From: Gigaspora rosea
Lineage: Eukaryota > Glomeromycota > Glomeromycetes > Diversisporales > Gigasporaceae
Assembly: GCA_003550325.1 (NCBI GenBank)
Contig: QKWP01000620.1
Coordinates: forward strand, 156,189 to 220,188
DNA: 64,000 bases
Direction: 5' to 3'
Shown: positions 1 to 10,555 of the stretch, piece by piece
How the letters are laid out: each line of letters starts with the position of its first letter
Position numbering within the stretch: the first letter of the stretch is position 1
The notes under the pieces: model-generated
Databases searched by the model: none
What the model saw: only the letters and a program-made list of their open reading frames with translations
Told to the model about the DNA's origin: nothing
Made by a program: the position numbers and the translations under genes

Positions 1-1039
1 CTGTAAACAGTATTCCTCCCAAAGTTGCTGCTTGGTAATTGTATTGTAACCCTGGACATTGTAGGTAGCAATATTAAGTTGTTGTTGTTTGATATGTAGT
101 TGTTAGTAGTTATTGGATGGTTATTGTTTGCTATAAGGTTATTAGTAATTACTGATTCCTCTATTATTTCTGATTCTGTACAAAACTCAGAAGGAGCTGG
201 TGTAGATGGAGAGTTGGTGTTTGTAATTAGTGAGCTATCACTAGGTAGTAGAGTAGTAGAAGGTATAGGGTAAAAGAAGTCATCAGTAAAAGTTGGTAAT
301 TGAAAATAGTTATTATAACTGGAGCTCAAGTCGGAACTAGTAGAAGGGTGATTTGATTTAAGTGGAATGTCATCATAAAAACTTAAGTCTTCAAAAGGTA
401 CAAAAAAGTGATTAGGTAAGAGGTGTTCATGTAATAAATATATATGTGCTTCTTCAAATACATAATCAATTCTGCTTTCTTTAAAAGAGATTCTGATATA
501 TTGTTTTTTATAAAACATAGGATATACTTCTTGTAGATAGGTTAAAAAGGAGCTAACAGTTTGTGGTGAAGGTAAAGATTGTAATCTATGGTAGTATAAA
601 AATTTGTTTAGCATGTTGATGGTTCATAAATCTCGAGTAGATTAGGGTGAAAATTGATATTTGTTCTTTTTATGTTATTAGTAGGTAAACTAGAATTATT
701 GTCAGAATCGTCTGGTAACAATTCATATTCATCATATATCTCTTGTTCTTTAGGGTAGATAGAGCCATATTGTTGTGTAGATAATAAAGAATGTGTATAA
801 TGCAAGAGTGGTATTTCAGTGTGACATGATGAAATGGTATTTGAAGTACTAGCATTATTATTTGGTAGCAATTGTTCATCAGGATAAGTTAGCACTAAAT
901 TGTTGGGGTTAGGAAGTAATATCTCAGAGGGAGATGATGATATAGGTTCTGAGATATTTGGTGCAATGTCTTCTACAGCACTCACTGTATGCCCGGCTTG
1001 CATGGCTCCGCAAGATTCAGAAGTTCTCTGGTTAAGCAT
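1..1039 (-). mobile_element. LINE retrotransposon, 5' part, running off the left edge
   Basis: Reading the minus strand, the last ~90 bases before the window edge encode LNIATYNVQGYNTI, the start of an APE-type LINE endonuclease (strand 1 with the catalytic Asn). Upstream lie two overlapping open frames. One (1039-608, 143 codons) is Ser/Asn/Pro/Thr-rich. The second starts with ATG at 614-612, overlaps the stop of the first by a few bases, and stays open for about 204 codons to the window edge; it carries a more structured segment (YHRLQSLPSPQTVSSFLTYL) before another Asn/Ser-rich linker. The endonuclease motif is in a third frame, with a stop about 14 codons before it. So the copy is either frame-disrupted or uses separate ORFs. 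The low-complexity N-terminal region matches no family I recognise; the LINE call depends on the endonuclease start. Confidence 0.6.
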
Positions 1040-1129
1040 TAGAGGACCATCACAATCTAAATCTTCCGGGTAATAGCAATTTAATTATAAAAAGTTTAAA
1101 TTTATTATTTAATATAAATAACTAAATTA

Positions 1130-2957
1130 TAGTGCTCCTAGGTCCAGTCCGGGTCTGGTCTGGGTCCGGTCCAGGATTAGACCAGACTCAGACTTTAAAT
1201 TTTACTAATTTCAGACTTCAGACCAGACTCAAACTCAACTATGAGTCCGGTCCGTGTCTGGTCTGAAGTCTGCAGACTGGGTTGAGTTTGAATATATTTA
1301 TATGTATTTTTTGGTGCTGAACAAGTTTACTTAGTGCATTTTGTTAGAATAAATTAGTAAAATTTTATGAATCATAAGATTTTATAGAATTTTATTAGCA
1401 AAATTCCATAAAATCTTAAAATTTACAAATTTTATTAATTAATTCTACACAAAACGCACTAAGTAAACTTGTTTAGCACCTAAAAATACATTAAATTGGC
1501 AAGAAATTTTTATTTTACTTGAAATTTGGAGAAAAGATGCACAATTTTGGATTTTTGATCAAAAAAGTCAAATTTTAATATCTTATCTCCAAATTTCAAG
1601 TAAAATAAAAACAACCCTGCTGATTTAATGTATTTTTAGGTGCTGAACAAGTTTACTTTGTGCATTAAGTTAGAATAATGAGTAAAATTTTGTAAATCAT
1701 AAGATTTTATAGAATTTTATTAGTAAAATTCTATAAAATCTTAAAATTCATAAATTTTTATTAATTAATTCTAACAAAATGCACTAAGTAAACTTGTCCA
1801 GCACCTAAAAATACATTAAATCGGCAAGGTTGTTTTTATTTTACTTAAAATTTGGAGAAATAATACTTAAATTTGACTTTTTTGATCAAAAATGCAAAAT
1901 TATGCATCTTTTCTCCAAATTTCAAGTAAAATAAAAACAACCCTGCCGATTTAATGTATTTTTAGGTGCTGAACAAGTTTACTTTGTGCATTAAGTTAGA
2001 ATAATGAGTAAAATTTTGTAAATCATAAGATTTTATAGAATTTTATTAGTAAAATTCTATAAAATCTTAAAATTCATAAATTTTTATTAATTAATTCTAA
2101 CATAATGCTCTAAGTAAACTTGTGCAGCACCTAAAAATATATTAAATTGGCGTGGTTTTTTATTTTATTTGAAATTTGGAAATAATATGTTAAAATTTAC
2201 TTTTTTGACCAAAAATCCAAAATTGTGCATCTTTTCTCCAAATTTCAAGTAAAATAAAAATAACCTTGCCAATTTAATATATTTTTAGGTGCTAAACAAG
2301 TTTACTTAGTGCGTTTTGTGTAGAATTAATTAATAAAATTTGTGAATTTTAAGATTTTATGGAATTTTGCTAATAAAATTCTATAAAATCTTATTATTCA
2401 CAAAATTTTACTAATTATTTCTAACTTAATGCACAAAGTAAACTTGTTCAGTACCTAAAAATACATTAAATCAGCGGGGTTGTTTTTATTTTACTTGAAA
2501 TTTGGAGATAAGATGTTAAAATTTGACTTTTTTGATCAAAAATCCAAAATTGTGAATCAAATCTCTAAATTTCAAGTAACTAAAAACAAATAAGCCATTT
2601 TAATACATTTTTAGATGCTGAACAAGTTTACTTAGTGCATTTTGTTAGAATTAATTAATAAAAATTAGCGAATTATAAGATTTTTTAGAATTTATTAATA
2701 AAATTCTATAAAATCTTATGATTCATAAAATTTTACTTATTTATTCTGACAAAATGCACCAAGTAAACTTGTTTAGCATCAAAAAATACATATAAATATA
2801 TTCGGACTCAGACCAGTCTGCAAACTTTGGACCAGACCCAGACCAGACTCAGACTTGACTAAAAAGTCTGAATATAAAAGTTTGAGTCCTGTCTGAAAAT
2901 CAGACCCGACTCAGACTTGACTAAAGTCTGGTTCGAGTTCGGTCCATAGGAGCACTA
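1130..2957. mobile_element. Giant palindromic hAT-like non-autonomous element
   Basis: Termini are TAGTGCTCCTAGGTCC and its near-inverse GGTCCATAGGAGCACTA, fitting the hAT terminal pattern YARNG. The element is flanked by a perfect 8-bp duplication CTAAATTA (1122-1129 and 2958-2965), the length hAT transposases make. Inside the ends are ~150-bp arms rich in GACCAGACTC-type repeats. The centre alternates five copies of one hairpin (core AACAAGTTTACTTAGTGCA, about 190 bp) with four copies of a second (ending CAAGTAAAATAAAAACAAC, about 135 bp), giving a ~325-bp period. There is no coding potential. Copies differ by a few percent, so amplification inside the element looks fairly recent. Confidence 0.8.
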
Positions 2958-2965
2958 CTAAATTA

Positions 2966-3420
2966 TAATATAGATTTATCTAGTCATAACAAAAGCTCTA
3001 ACTTTAGTTCTAATTAATTTTAATTTTTTGCAATTATTTTTTTTAATTTTTAAATCAAAATATATTCAATTTAATTATAAAAAGTTTAAATAGTAATTTA
3101 TTATTTAATAATAAAAGATTAAAAGATTATAAACTAACTTAACTATAACACTAGACTAACCTAGTCCTAACTCTAGCTTTAACTCTAGCCCTAATCTAGT
3201 TCTAATTAATTGTAATTATTTTTTAGTTTTTAAATCAAAATATATTAAATCAAATATTTAAATAATTGCAATTTAAATTTTTATCATATTGTTAAATTAG
3301 ATTCTTTAAATATAAAAGGTTTAAATAATAAACTAGTATTTAATATAAAAAATTATAAGTCAACTTAACCCTAATCCTAACCCTAATTTTAAATAAACTG
3401 ACCAATTAGGTTCATTCTAA
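2966..3420. repeat. Degenerate ~230-bp tandem repeat with CCTAAC-rich tracts
   Basis: The segments around 2990-3060, 3067-3260 and 3300-3400 repeat the same order: a TAACTCTAGCCCTAA-like tract, a T-rich stretch, AAATCAAAATATATT, and AATTATAAAAAGTTTAAA. A further piece lies left of the palindromic element (1076-1121), so that element inserted into this array. Imperfect telomere-like CCCTAA units occur near 3368-3390. No gene is visible. Confidence 0.5.
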
Positions 3421-3936
3421 CTTTTTCTTAAGCTTCATATATATATTCTGAAATATTCCTTTCTCTAAAAACTATCTCTAGCTACATATAACCTACCACT
3501 TATAAACACTTATAAAAGTGCAACTGATCAAATTGCATCTTATATTTTATTATAAATATGACAAATAGCCAATAAAAATCTGGCTTATTTTTTTATATGT
3601 AATGTGGCTTATAACCAACCAAATTGTGTCTTATATTTTATTATAATAACTTAATTCTAAAATGTAAGCAAATTATATACATCTATTAACTATTAAATTA
3701 GTCTTATATTTTAATATAAACTTAACAAAAAGCTAATAAAATCTATTTTATTTTTTATATATAATGGGGTTTTTGACCAATTACAAATGGCTAAGTGACC
3801 TCTAGCTAGTGATTCCTAATTATATAACTTACTACTTATAAATACTTGTAAAAGTGCAACCAATCAAATTGCATTTTATATTTTATTATAAATACAACAA
3901 ATAGCCAATAAAAATCTGTCTTATTTTTTTATATAA

Positions 3937-4845
3937 GGGAGGTGGGGATATTGTGGACAGGGGGTATTGTGGACAGGGCGGGTATCTTACGATCTAGTGA
4001 TCAGAATTGGATAATTTTTATACTATTAGAATCGTCTCAGAGAGACAAATCAAATGGTATAAAAATCATTCAATTCTGATCACTAGATCAAAAGATCTCA
4101 TTATTTCTACAAAATATAAGTTTTTTATATATTTGAAAATCTGCAAATTTTTATATAATATACCTTTAACAATCTTGGGATCCCGTGAATGGATTTTAAC
4201 GATTTTGTGCTTGTTAGAATCGTCTCACTGAGACGGTCATTTTGGTGGTAAAATCATCCAAAACGGACCAGTAGATCAAAATTTATCACTGTGTCCACAA
4301 TACCCCCCTTTCTTTTAAAATTTAGTTTTTATATTCTATTTTGTGTACTAATTATTTATATCTAAAACAATATATAATATAAAGATTTTTTGCAGTAATT
4401 TATTTGTTATTAAGCATAGTTCAAATAATAAAAATTGTATAAAAAATCTATTTGATTTTTAAAAAGCTTTATTAGTAGAAACTTTAACATGTCCATAATA
4501 CCCCCGCCCAGTGAAAAAGATTTGAAAATTTTTTTTTGTTCTTTGGGAACATTAAATATTAAATTTATGTTCCCAAAAAATTTTTAATGTTTCTATAACT
4601 AAATTTCTCACTCACTCACTCACTCACTCACTTACTCACCTCTCTCTATTCTCTCTCTCTCTCTCTCTATCTTTCTCTCTCTTATACAGAAAAACTATCT
4701 CTATAAGGAACACAAATTATAACTTTTATGTTCCCACTTTGTTCCTAATAGGGAACATAAATTCAAAATTTAGTGTTCCTAAATTTTTTTAAATGTTCCT
4801 GGGAACACTGGGAACATCAAATCTTTAACACTGCCCCCATCTCCC
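3937..4845. mobile_element. Harbinger-like TIR element with GGGAGRTGGGG ends
   Basis: The ends GGGAGGTGGGGAT and ATGGGGG...CATCTCCC are inverted. Flanks are TAA on the left and TTA on the right, and joining the flanks restores the 333-bp repeat unit, so this is a clean insertion. Inside, ATTGTGGACAGGGGGTATTG and its inverse (near 4290 and 4495) form secondary palindromes. A perfect hairpin around GATCTAGTGATCAGAATTG spans ~4000-4090. Simple CACT and CT repeats lie at 4603-4682, followed by GGGAACA/TGTTCCC inverted motifs. No transposase is visible. Confidence 0.65.
4603..4682. repeat. CACT and CT microsatellites
   Basis: Around seven tandem CACT units are followed by an interrupted CT/CTCTAT tract. 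Both lie inside the 3937-4845 element. Confidence 0.85.
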
Positions 4846-4917
4846 TTATAATAGGGTTTTTGACTAATCAAATTGTATCTTATATTTTATTATAATAGAC
4901 CTAACTCTAAAATGTAA

Positions 4918-5061
4918 GGGCAGTGTCATTAATCACCTGATTATTTTTTATCAGAGGCCTACCTCCCTCCCTCTTCCTTAATATATAAATAGTCAGGTTC
5001 TTATATATAATTTTAACTTTTTTTACCCCCCTAAAAAATCACCTGATTTTTGTTACTCTCC
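4918..5061. mobile_element. Harbinger-like MITE (ATCACCTGATT family)
   Basis: This is a 144-bp element flanked by TAA on both sides (4915-4917, 5062-5064), inserted in the 333-bp repeat unit; removing it restores AATGTAAGCAAATTATAC. The left end is GGGCAGTGTCATTAATCACC. ATCACCTGATT occurs near both ends in inverted arrangement. A second copy lies at 26024-26177. Confidence 0.7.
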
Positions 5062-5195
5062 TAAGCAAATTATACATATCTATTAACCAATTAAATTCAT
5101 CTTATATTTTAATATAAACTTAACAAGTAGCCAATAAAAATCTCTCTTATTTTTTATATGTAACAGAGTTTTTGACCAATCACAAATGGCTGAGC

Positions 5196-6405
5196 TAGTG
5201 ATTGGACCCGGATTAGTATTAATTGGATTATCTACAGGTGGGTCAGATAACCCATATTGAGTTGTAGTAACCCAGGTAGTTGACCCATAGGTTGGCCAAT
5301 GGATTGACCTATATGTTGACCTGTGGGTTAATCTGTAATCAACAAGGACCCCAAAATATACATAGATAGATCAGGTTAATTCTAGGTTTACTAAAAAAAA
5401 AAGATTTGCAAAAAACTTTAAAAATAAGCAAAAAATTACTATAAATAAAAAAATCTGTATAAAAAACCTCAAAAATAAGCAAACTCATATCTGACCTATC
5501 TATATATATTACAGGGTTCTGGTTAATATATAGATAGGGATATTAGAATGTTAATATGAATGTAGTTTAATAACTTTTGTAGTACATATGTACGTAATTA
5601 AATAAGTTCTTTAGTGTATAGAATAATATATAAAAAAGTACAGTACATATAAAAATTACAAAAGTAGTATAGTAAAATTTATATTTTATTCTTATACGTA
5701 TATTTAATAATCTAGCTTATCATACTTGAGCATAAAAAGGATCATACTTGTAAAATGACTATTAATAATATCAAAACTATTACATATATATCAGAATCAA
5801 TATTGCATAATTTAATAATAAAAAAATTTTTTTAATAAAGCGCAATACAGTATTAAGTTTTTATTATATAATTTATATAAGATACTTTAGCAATTTTTAA
5901 TAACAAATAATAGATAACTAACATAAATTTGTATTTTACTTTTAACAGTCATTTACTGATTAACAAACAGCTTAGATTAATTTTTAATATAAATATCAAA
6001 CTTAATATAACCCAAGTTTACAAAATAATGTTTATTAAAACCTTTATATCATTTTTTATTTAATAAAACCTTCAATTGCTTTAATATTTACACAATTAAA
6101 TTTACAAAAAAAAATTCTAGTTTAACTATCAAAATAATTTTACTGATACTTGTTAGAAATTTACTATAGAGTCATGTAAATAGCTTTAGCATGAATTTTT
6201 GAAAAAAAATCTTAAAAAAAAAGACTAATAATAAAATTTAATTAGCTGTATTTATACAATATATAATGTGTATATATATAGTATAATGTTGACTTGGGTT
6301 AAACAGGCTACTCAATAAACTCATGTAATCTGTTAATTACCTAGTGCCCTGCAGGTCTACCTGACAGGTGACCTTGGTCACATTTTTAAACAGGTCTAAT
6401 TACTG
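5196..6405. mobile_element. hAT-like non-autonomous element
   Basis: The ends TAGTGATTGGACCCG and (inverted) CAGTAATTAGACCTG form a TIR that fits YARNG. Flanks GGCTGAGC (5188-5195) and GGCTGAGT (6406-6413) are an 8-bp duplication with one difference. The flanking DNA is the 333-bp tandem repeat. Subterminal parts are rich in GTTGACC/GGTCAAC motifs. The centre is AT-rich and non-coding. Confidence 0.7.
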
Positions 6406-7163
6406 GGCTGAGTGATCTCTAGCTAGCGATCCCTAATCATATATATTTACTACTTATAAATACTTATAAAGTGCAACCAATTAATTGCATCTTATATTTT
6501 ATCATAAAATATAACAAATAGCCAATAAAAATCTGTATTATTTTTTTATTTGTAATAGGGTTTTTAACCAATCAAATTGTGTCTTTTATTTTATTATAAT
6601 AGATCAATATAAGCAAATTATACATGTCTATTAACCAATCAAATTGGTCTTATATTTTAATATAAACTTGACAAGTAACCAATAAAAATTCATCTTATTT
6701 TTTTATATATAACAGAGTTTTTAACCAATCACAAATGGCTAAGCGATCCCTAGCTAGTAACCCTTAATTATATATAATTTACTACTATAAACATTATAAA
6801 AGTGCAACCAATCAAATTGTGTCTTATATTTTATTATAAATGCAACAAATAGTTAATAAAAATTTATTTTATTTTTTTGTATATAACTGAGTTTTTGACT
6901 AATTAAATTATGTCTTATATTTTATTATAATAAACCTAACTCTAAAATATAAACAAATTATACATATCTATTAACCAATCAAATTGGTCCTATATTTTTT
7001 AATATAAACTTGACAAGTAGCTAATAAAAATTTGTTTTATTTTTTTATATATAACATGGTTTTTGACTAATCACAAATAGCTAAGTGATCTCTAGCTAGT
7101 AACCTCTAATTATATATAACTCTAACCTAACTCTAACTTGTTTTGTTCCTATTTTAAAAGCTA

Positions 7164-7320
7164 CTATTCACTTTTATTAAGAATATCAGATTCAACACTT
7201 TTGTTGCTTTCTTTATTTTTTTCTTTATGATTTTTAAAGTAATCATCTAAAAAACTTTGTATCTTTTGTTGCATCTCTAGGTTTCTATAGTTTTTTGAAC
7301 TAGACTTTATAAGAATAAAT
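7164..7320 (-). pseudogene. Short coding-like fragment (LDDYFKNH)
   Basis: On the minus strand one frame reads NYRNLEMQQKIQSFLDD, continues with YFKNHKEKNKESNKSVESD and ends ILNKSE before a stop at 7166-7164. The composition is that of a charged helical C-terminus rather than random AT-rich DNA. A similar LLDDYLKRYQK string is readable on the minus strand near 57560-57620. I do not recognise the family, and no upstream exon is evident. It may be a gene tail left after rearrangement. Confidence 0.3.
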
Positions 7321-7735
7321 ATTAATATTTGTTTAATTTTGGCTTATGTTGTATCTAAGAATATTTGAAAAGAAATTTTCTGCTTAACACTTTTCTTTAT
7401 TTGCAGTATTACAAGCAGTATAGCCTTCTTAATATACTACTAGCAATATAGCACATGGCAACAAGAATCTTGTAGGGTCAGAGAAGATATGAAGCGATAT
7501 GGAAGTGGAATGTTTCCTTACTATAGCAGTTCAATATATTTTACTCAAAGAACAGGGGTGTATTTAGTTGGGCAAAGATATATTTTATTTAAGTACGTTA
7601 CAAGACTTTGCTACAAGACTATTTAAAGGTTTCTGTGCCTAAAGAATTCCTATAACTAAAGAATTGCAGAGAACAAATTCTAAAGTTAAAGAAGGATAAA
7701 AGCTAGGGTTTATATATCTTTTTAGAAATACATTC

Positions 7736-7925
7736 TTGTAAAAAAGTATAAAAGTATAAAAGTATAAAAGAATAAAATATAAAAGTATAAAAGTATAAAA
7801 GTATAAAGATATACAAGTATAAAGGTGTAAAGGTATAATGTATAAAGGTATAAGTTATAAAGGTATAAAGATATAAAGATAGAAAAGTATAAAGGTATAA
7901 AGGTATAAAAGTATATATTATACAG
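7736..7925. repeat. AAAGTATAA-type minisatellite
   Basis: Roughly 18 imperfect tandem units of 9-10 bp (AAAAGTATAA, AAAGGTATAA) lie immediately upstream of the SINE insertion. Confidence 0.9.
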
Positions 7926-7938
7926 GTATTAATTATTA

Positions 7939-8660
7939 AGGGTGTGGCGCCTTAGAGAAGTGGTCAAGGTGTCACCCCCAAGCGGCAGGTTGACAGTTCA
8001 AATCCCACTGGCGACATTTTGAAGTTAAATCTGCGTTCGATGATTGTAGCTTATGAGCGGTTGGGCACTAAACCTGTAACCTTGGTTCCACCATCTTGAA
8101 TGGGAGCCTGCGGGCGCAATGATGTATGTGATACATCGCAAATCCAGGGAACCGGAAAAAACCCACAAGAACCCATTTGGCAAGACCCGAGTTAGGAGGT
8201 AGTGAAAATCAGTCCTTATGGTATGCGCCAGAGAAGGCGGATACTTCGATCAGAACAAACCTAATAAGAGCAGGTAGCCTCGGTTACCAAATCCGGGCAA
8301 TGGGACATGTATGGGATATAAACTTTGTTCTGGTAGGCTCTTGTGCGAGGGTAAAGTAGCCCTTAGGTCGTTGATATCTAAAAGGGTTGTGGCCTACAAC
8401 ATCTGCATTAAATGTAGTGCGTCGGTAGTAATAGGAGGACCATGAACCAGAGGGTTTAAATAGACAATTTCTGTAGTTGGGTTGTAGGTATGGCAGCTAG
8501 TGTAGAACCTGCGGGCGGACTACTTAAATTAGGCACCAAAAGTGCACGTGTGGCTAGTTGTATCCTCATTCATGTAACAAATATTACGTCACTATAACTC
8601 ATAATAAAATCCCGGTCATAGCACACGGCCTCTAAACTTAAAAAAAAAAAAAAAAAACAA
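7939..8660 (+). mobile_element. tRNA-derived SINE, full length with A-tail and 13-bp TSD
   Basis: The head (7941-8017) looks like a tRNA with a long variable arm (Leu/Ser type): an A-box-like TTAGAGAAGTGGTC and a B-box AGTTCAAATCC, so RNA polymerase III transcription is expected. A ~600-bp non-tRNA body with unusually high GC for the window follows, ending in a 17-18 A tail (8640-8657). The element is bracketed by a perfect 13-bp duplication GTATTAATTATTA (7926-7938 and 8661-8673), typical of LINE-mediated retroposition. The perfect TSD and long A-tail suggest a young copy. A 60-codon open frame at 8177-8359 is incidental. Confidence 0.85.
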
Positions 8661-8673
8661 GTATTAATTATTA

Positions 8674-9660
8674 TTATCCAATGAATTATTAATCTGTTTC
8701 TAATAAACTATAGCTCATTTTAATTATAAAAACCTATAAAATCTAATGATAATAAAATTAGAACTTCATTCTATAACATTTTCATCCCCTTTAAGAACGA
8801 ACTTCATGAGTTCCTAAATCTAATAACTTTTGAAAAATTATTAAAGAAAATTATACTATAAAATTCATATCTGTATCTAGTACTTTATTAAACTCTAGAT
8901 CTTTAATAGTTTCTTCATTTGGTTTTAGCACATAATCAATTTAATAGATGTGGCTAAGGTTTGAGGCTAAAGAATAGAAGTTTCTATTTTGGATTCTATT
9001 GCCTGGGTAATCAGTATACCTGGATCTTTTTCTGTTTCTAGTACTTTGTCTATTTTGGTTTTGTATTTCTTAGTAATACAGTATTTTTAGAATATTGGAA
9101 AGCTTTCAAATATAGTAATAAGAAGTTAGAATAGTAATAGAAAAATCGAATATAGATATCATATCAACTTGGATTTACTTGTCAAATCAATAAGGATATT
9201 TGCCTGATTTGGGAATTAATTTGGAAATGCACATTCATTATCATGCATTAGAACTGATGATTCATACATGATTGTGCTTGAGAATCTCAATTGATAATAA
9301 ACTTGTTATGGTCTTGCTTTTCTAGTACACCAAAGAATTTTATCGCATGTTAATTTTTTTTTTTTATAATTCCTACATGTTTTGTATTTGCATTGTTCAT
9401 GGTGTATTTTGCAAAACTTGGCAAAACTTGGCAAAAATTTGCTTAATATGTGTTTTGGTGATTTTATTGTTGCTTTCTCCCCATAAAAGTTGTGAGGTCT
9501 CTGAACTTTCCTTATCATTAGCTAATTTTTAATTCTGTGAATTACTTTCTCATCATCGTAATTTCTCAATTGTTGTTTGCAGTTAATTGATTTTCCATTT
9601 TGGAATAATCATCTCTATTGTCGATTTCTATTTAAAATCTGTATTTCAAATGTTCCTTTT
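8674..9660. other. AT-rich stretch without a recognisable gene
   Basis: Short open frames exist on both strands at 9306-9532, but they overlap each other and have homopolymer-driven composition. I see no TIRs, no tRNA-like motif and no splice-consistent coding sequence here. Confidence 0.5.
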
Positions 9661-9960
9661 TTTCTAAATTTTCGCTCAAAATTTTTTCCAGTTAATATTC
9701 CTTTTTCTATTCCTTTTTCTATTGTCATTTCTTTTTCTAAAATTTTCTAATAAATTTGTTCTTTTGCTCTTTTTTTCATTTAGATAGTTTTTTTTTTTAA
9801 AAAACTTTTCATTGAACTTTTGCTTTGCTTTGCCTTTCTCCAGGTGTGTGTACTTTTGGGCTGTGAGCTTAGCTTTAGCACTTGCTGTGTGCGAAGCCAG
9901 TCTTCTATGACTGGGTGAGTGCTCTATATTGTGTTCTATTACCTCTATAGTGGTCACCCT
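9660..9960 (-). pseudogene. Coding-like remnant (AQKYTHLEKGKAKQKF)
   Basis: The minus strand has an open frame of 93 codons. Its first half (IEHNIEHSPSHRRLAS, then AQKYTHLEKGKAKQKF) has balanced composition and locally higher GC, while its second half is Lys/Asn-rich low complexity. It lies head-to-head with the coiled-coil remnant on the other strand. No domain is recognised. It may instead be part of a dispersed repeat. Confidence 0.25.
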
Positions 9961-10098
9961 AGTAGATATTTTCTCCTTATAAACTTCGTTTTCTTTTTTT
10001 CACAAATTGTGGTGGCCAACGCATTTGTGTTTATTTTATTTCACCTTTTTCAGTATACGACATTAGAAATAGTTGTTTCTAATTATTTTTATTTTATA

Positions 10099-10458
10099 GA
10101 TACTTATACAAAAAAATCTGAATCTGTTCCCTTTCGACTAGCGGCACTTCAAAACCGTATGATAAATTATCAAGAAGAAGCACAAAAAATAAGTCCTCCT
10201 GATATCGAAGCCATTTAGCAAGCAAGTCGCCATGAATAGGTGATTTTAGAATGAAATAGGTGAAGGGCTTGGGCTCAAAACTTAGAAGATGGTAATAGAG
10301 ACTTGGAAGAAGAAAATAGTGATTTGGAAAAAGAAAATAGAGAATTGGAAGAAAAAAATAGAGATTTATGAAGAAGAATTGAAGAAGCAAATAGAAGAAC
10401 AGAAAAGGTAATTAGAAGAGTAGAAGATGCTGAAAAAAATCGATGTAATATTTTGTAA
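10099..10458 (+). pseudogene. Decayed coiled-coil protein exon
   Basis: One frame runs unbroken by indels from an acceptor-like TTTTATAG at ~10091-10098 to a TAA at 10456-10458. It reads SESVPFRLAALQNRMINYQE, then WAQNLEDGNRDLEEEN, repeated ENxDLEEEN/ENRELEEKN heptads, and RRIEEANRRTEKVIRRVEDA. This is a long charged coiled coil. Five in-frame stops (two TAG, three TGA) interrupt it. Each is one C-to-T change from CAG (Gln) or CGA (Arg), and Gln/Arg fit the coiled-coil context. The reading frame is otherwise preserved, so the decay looks like point transitions alone. Host function is unknown. Confidence 0.55.
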
Positions 10459-10555
10459 TATAGATAATAATTAATAAAATTTATAAAATTTAAATAAATA
10501 TTTTTTTTGTTATATTTAAAGTAAATAATAATTAATATTGTAATAATAATAATAA

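Larger units (their letters stand above)
3494..7110. repeat. ~333-bp tandem array, interrupted by three insertions
   Basis: About four units begin with TACTACTTATAAATACTT at roughly 3494, 3828, 6447 and 6779. Each contains AAGTGCAACCAATCAAATTG, TAGCCAATAAAAATCTG and TTGACCAATCACAAATGGCT in the same order and ends near CTAGCTAGTGATCC. The second unit is split by 3937-4845, 4918-5061 and 5196-6405. CCAAT/ATTGG boxes recur in each unit. No open reading frame is conserved. Confidence 0.65.

Noticed and set aside
8177-8359. 60-codon open frame with balanced composition
   Set aside because: It lies within the SINE body between the tRNA-like head and the A-tail, and no similar protein is recognised.
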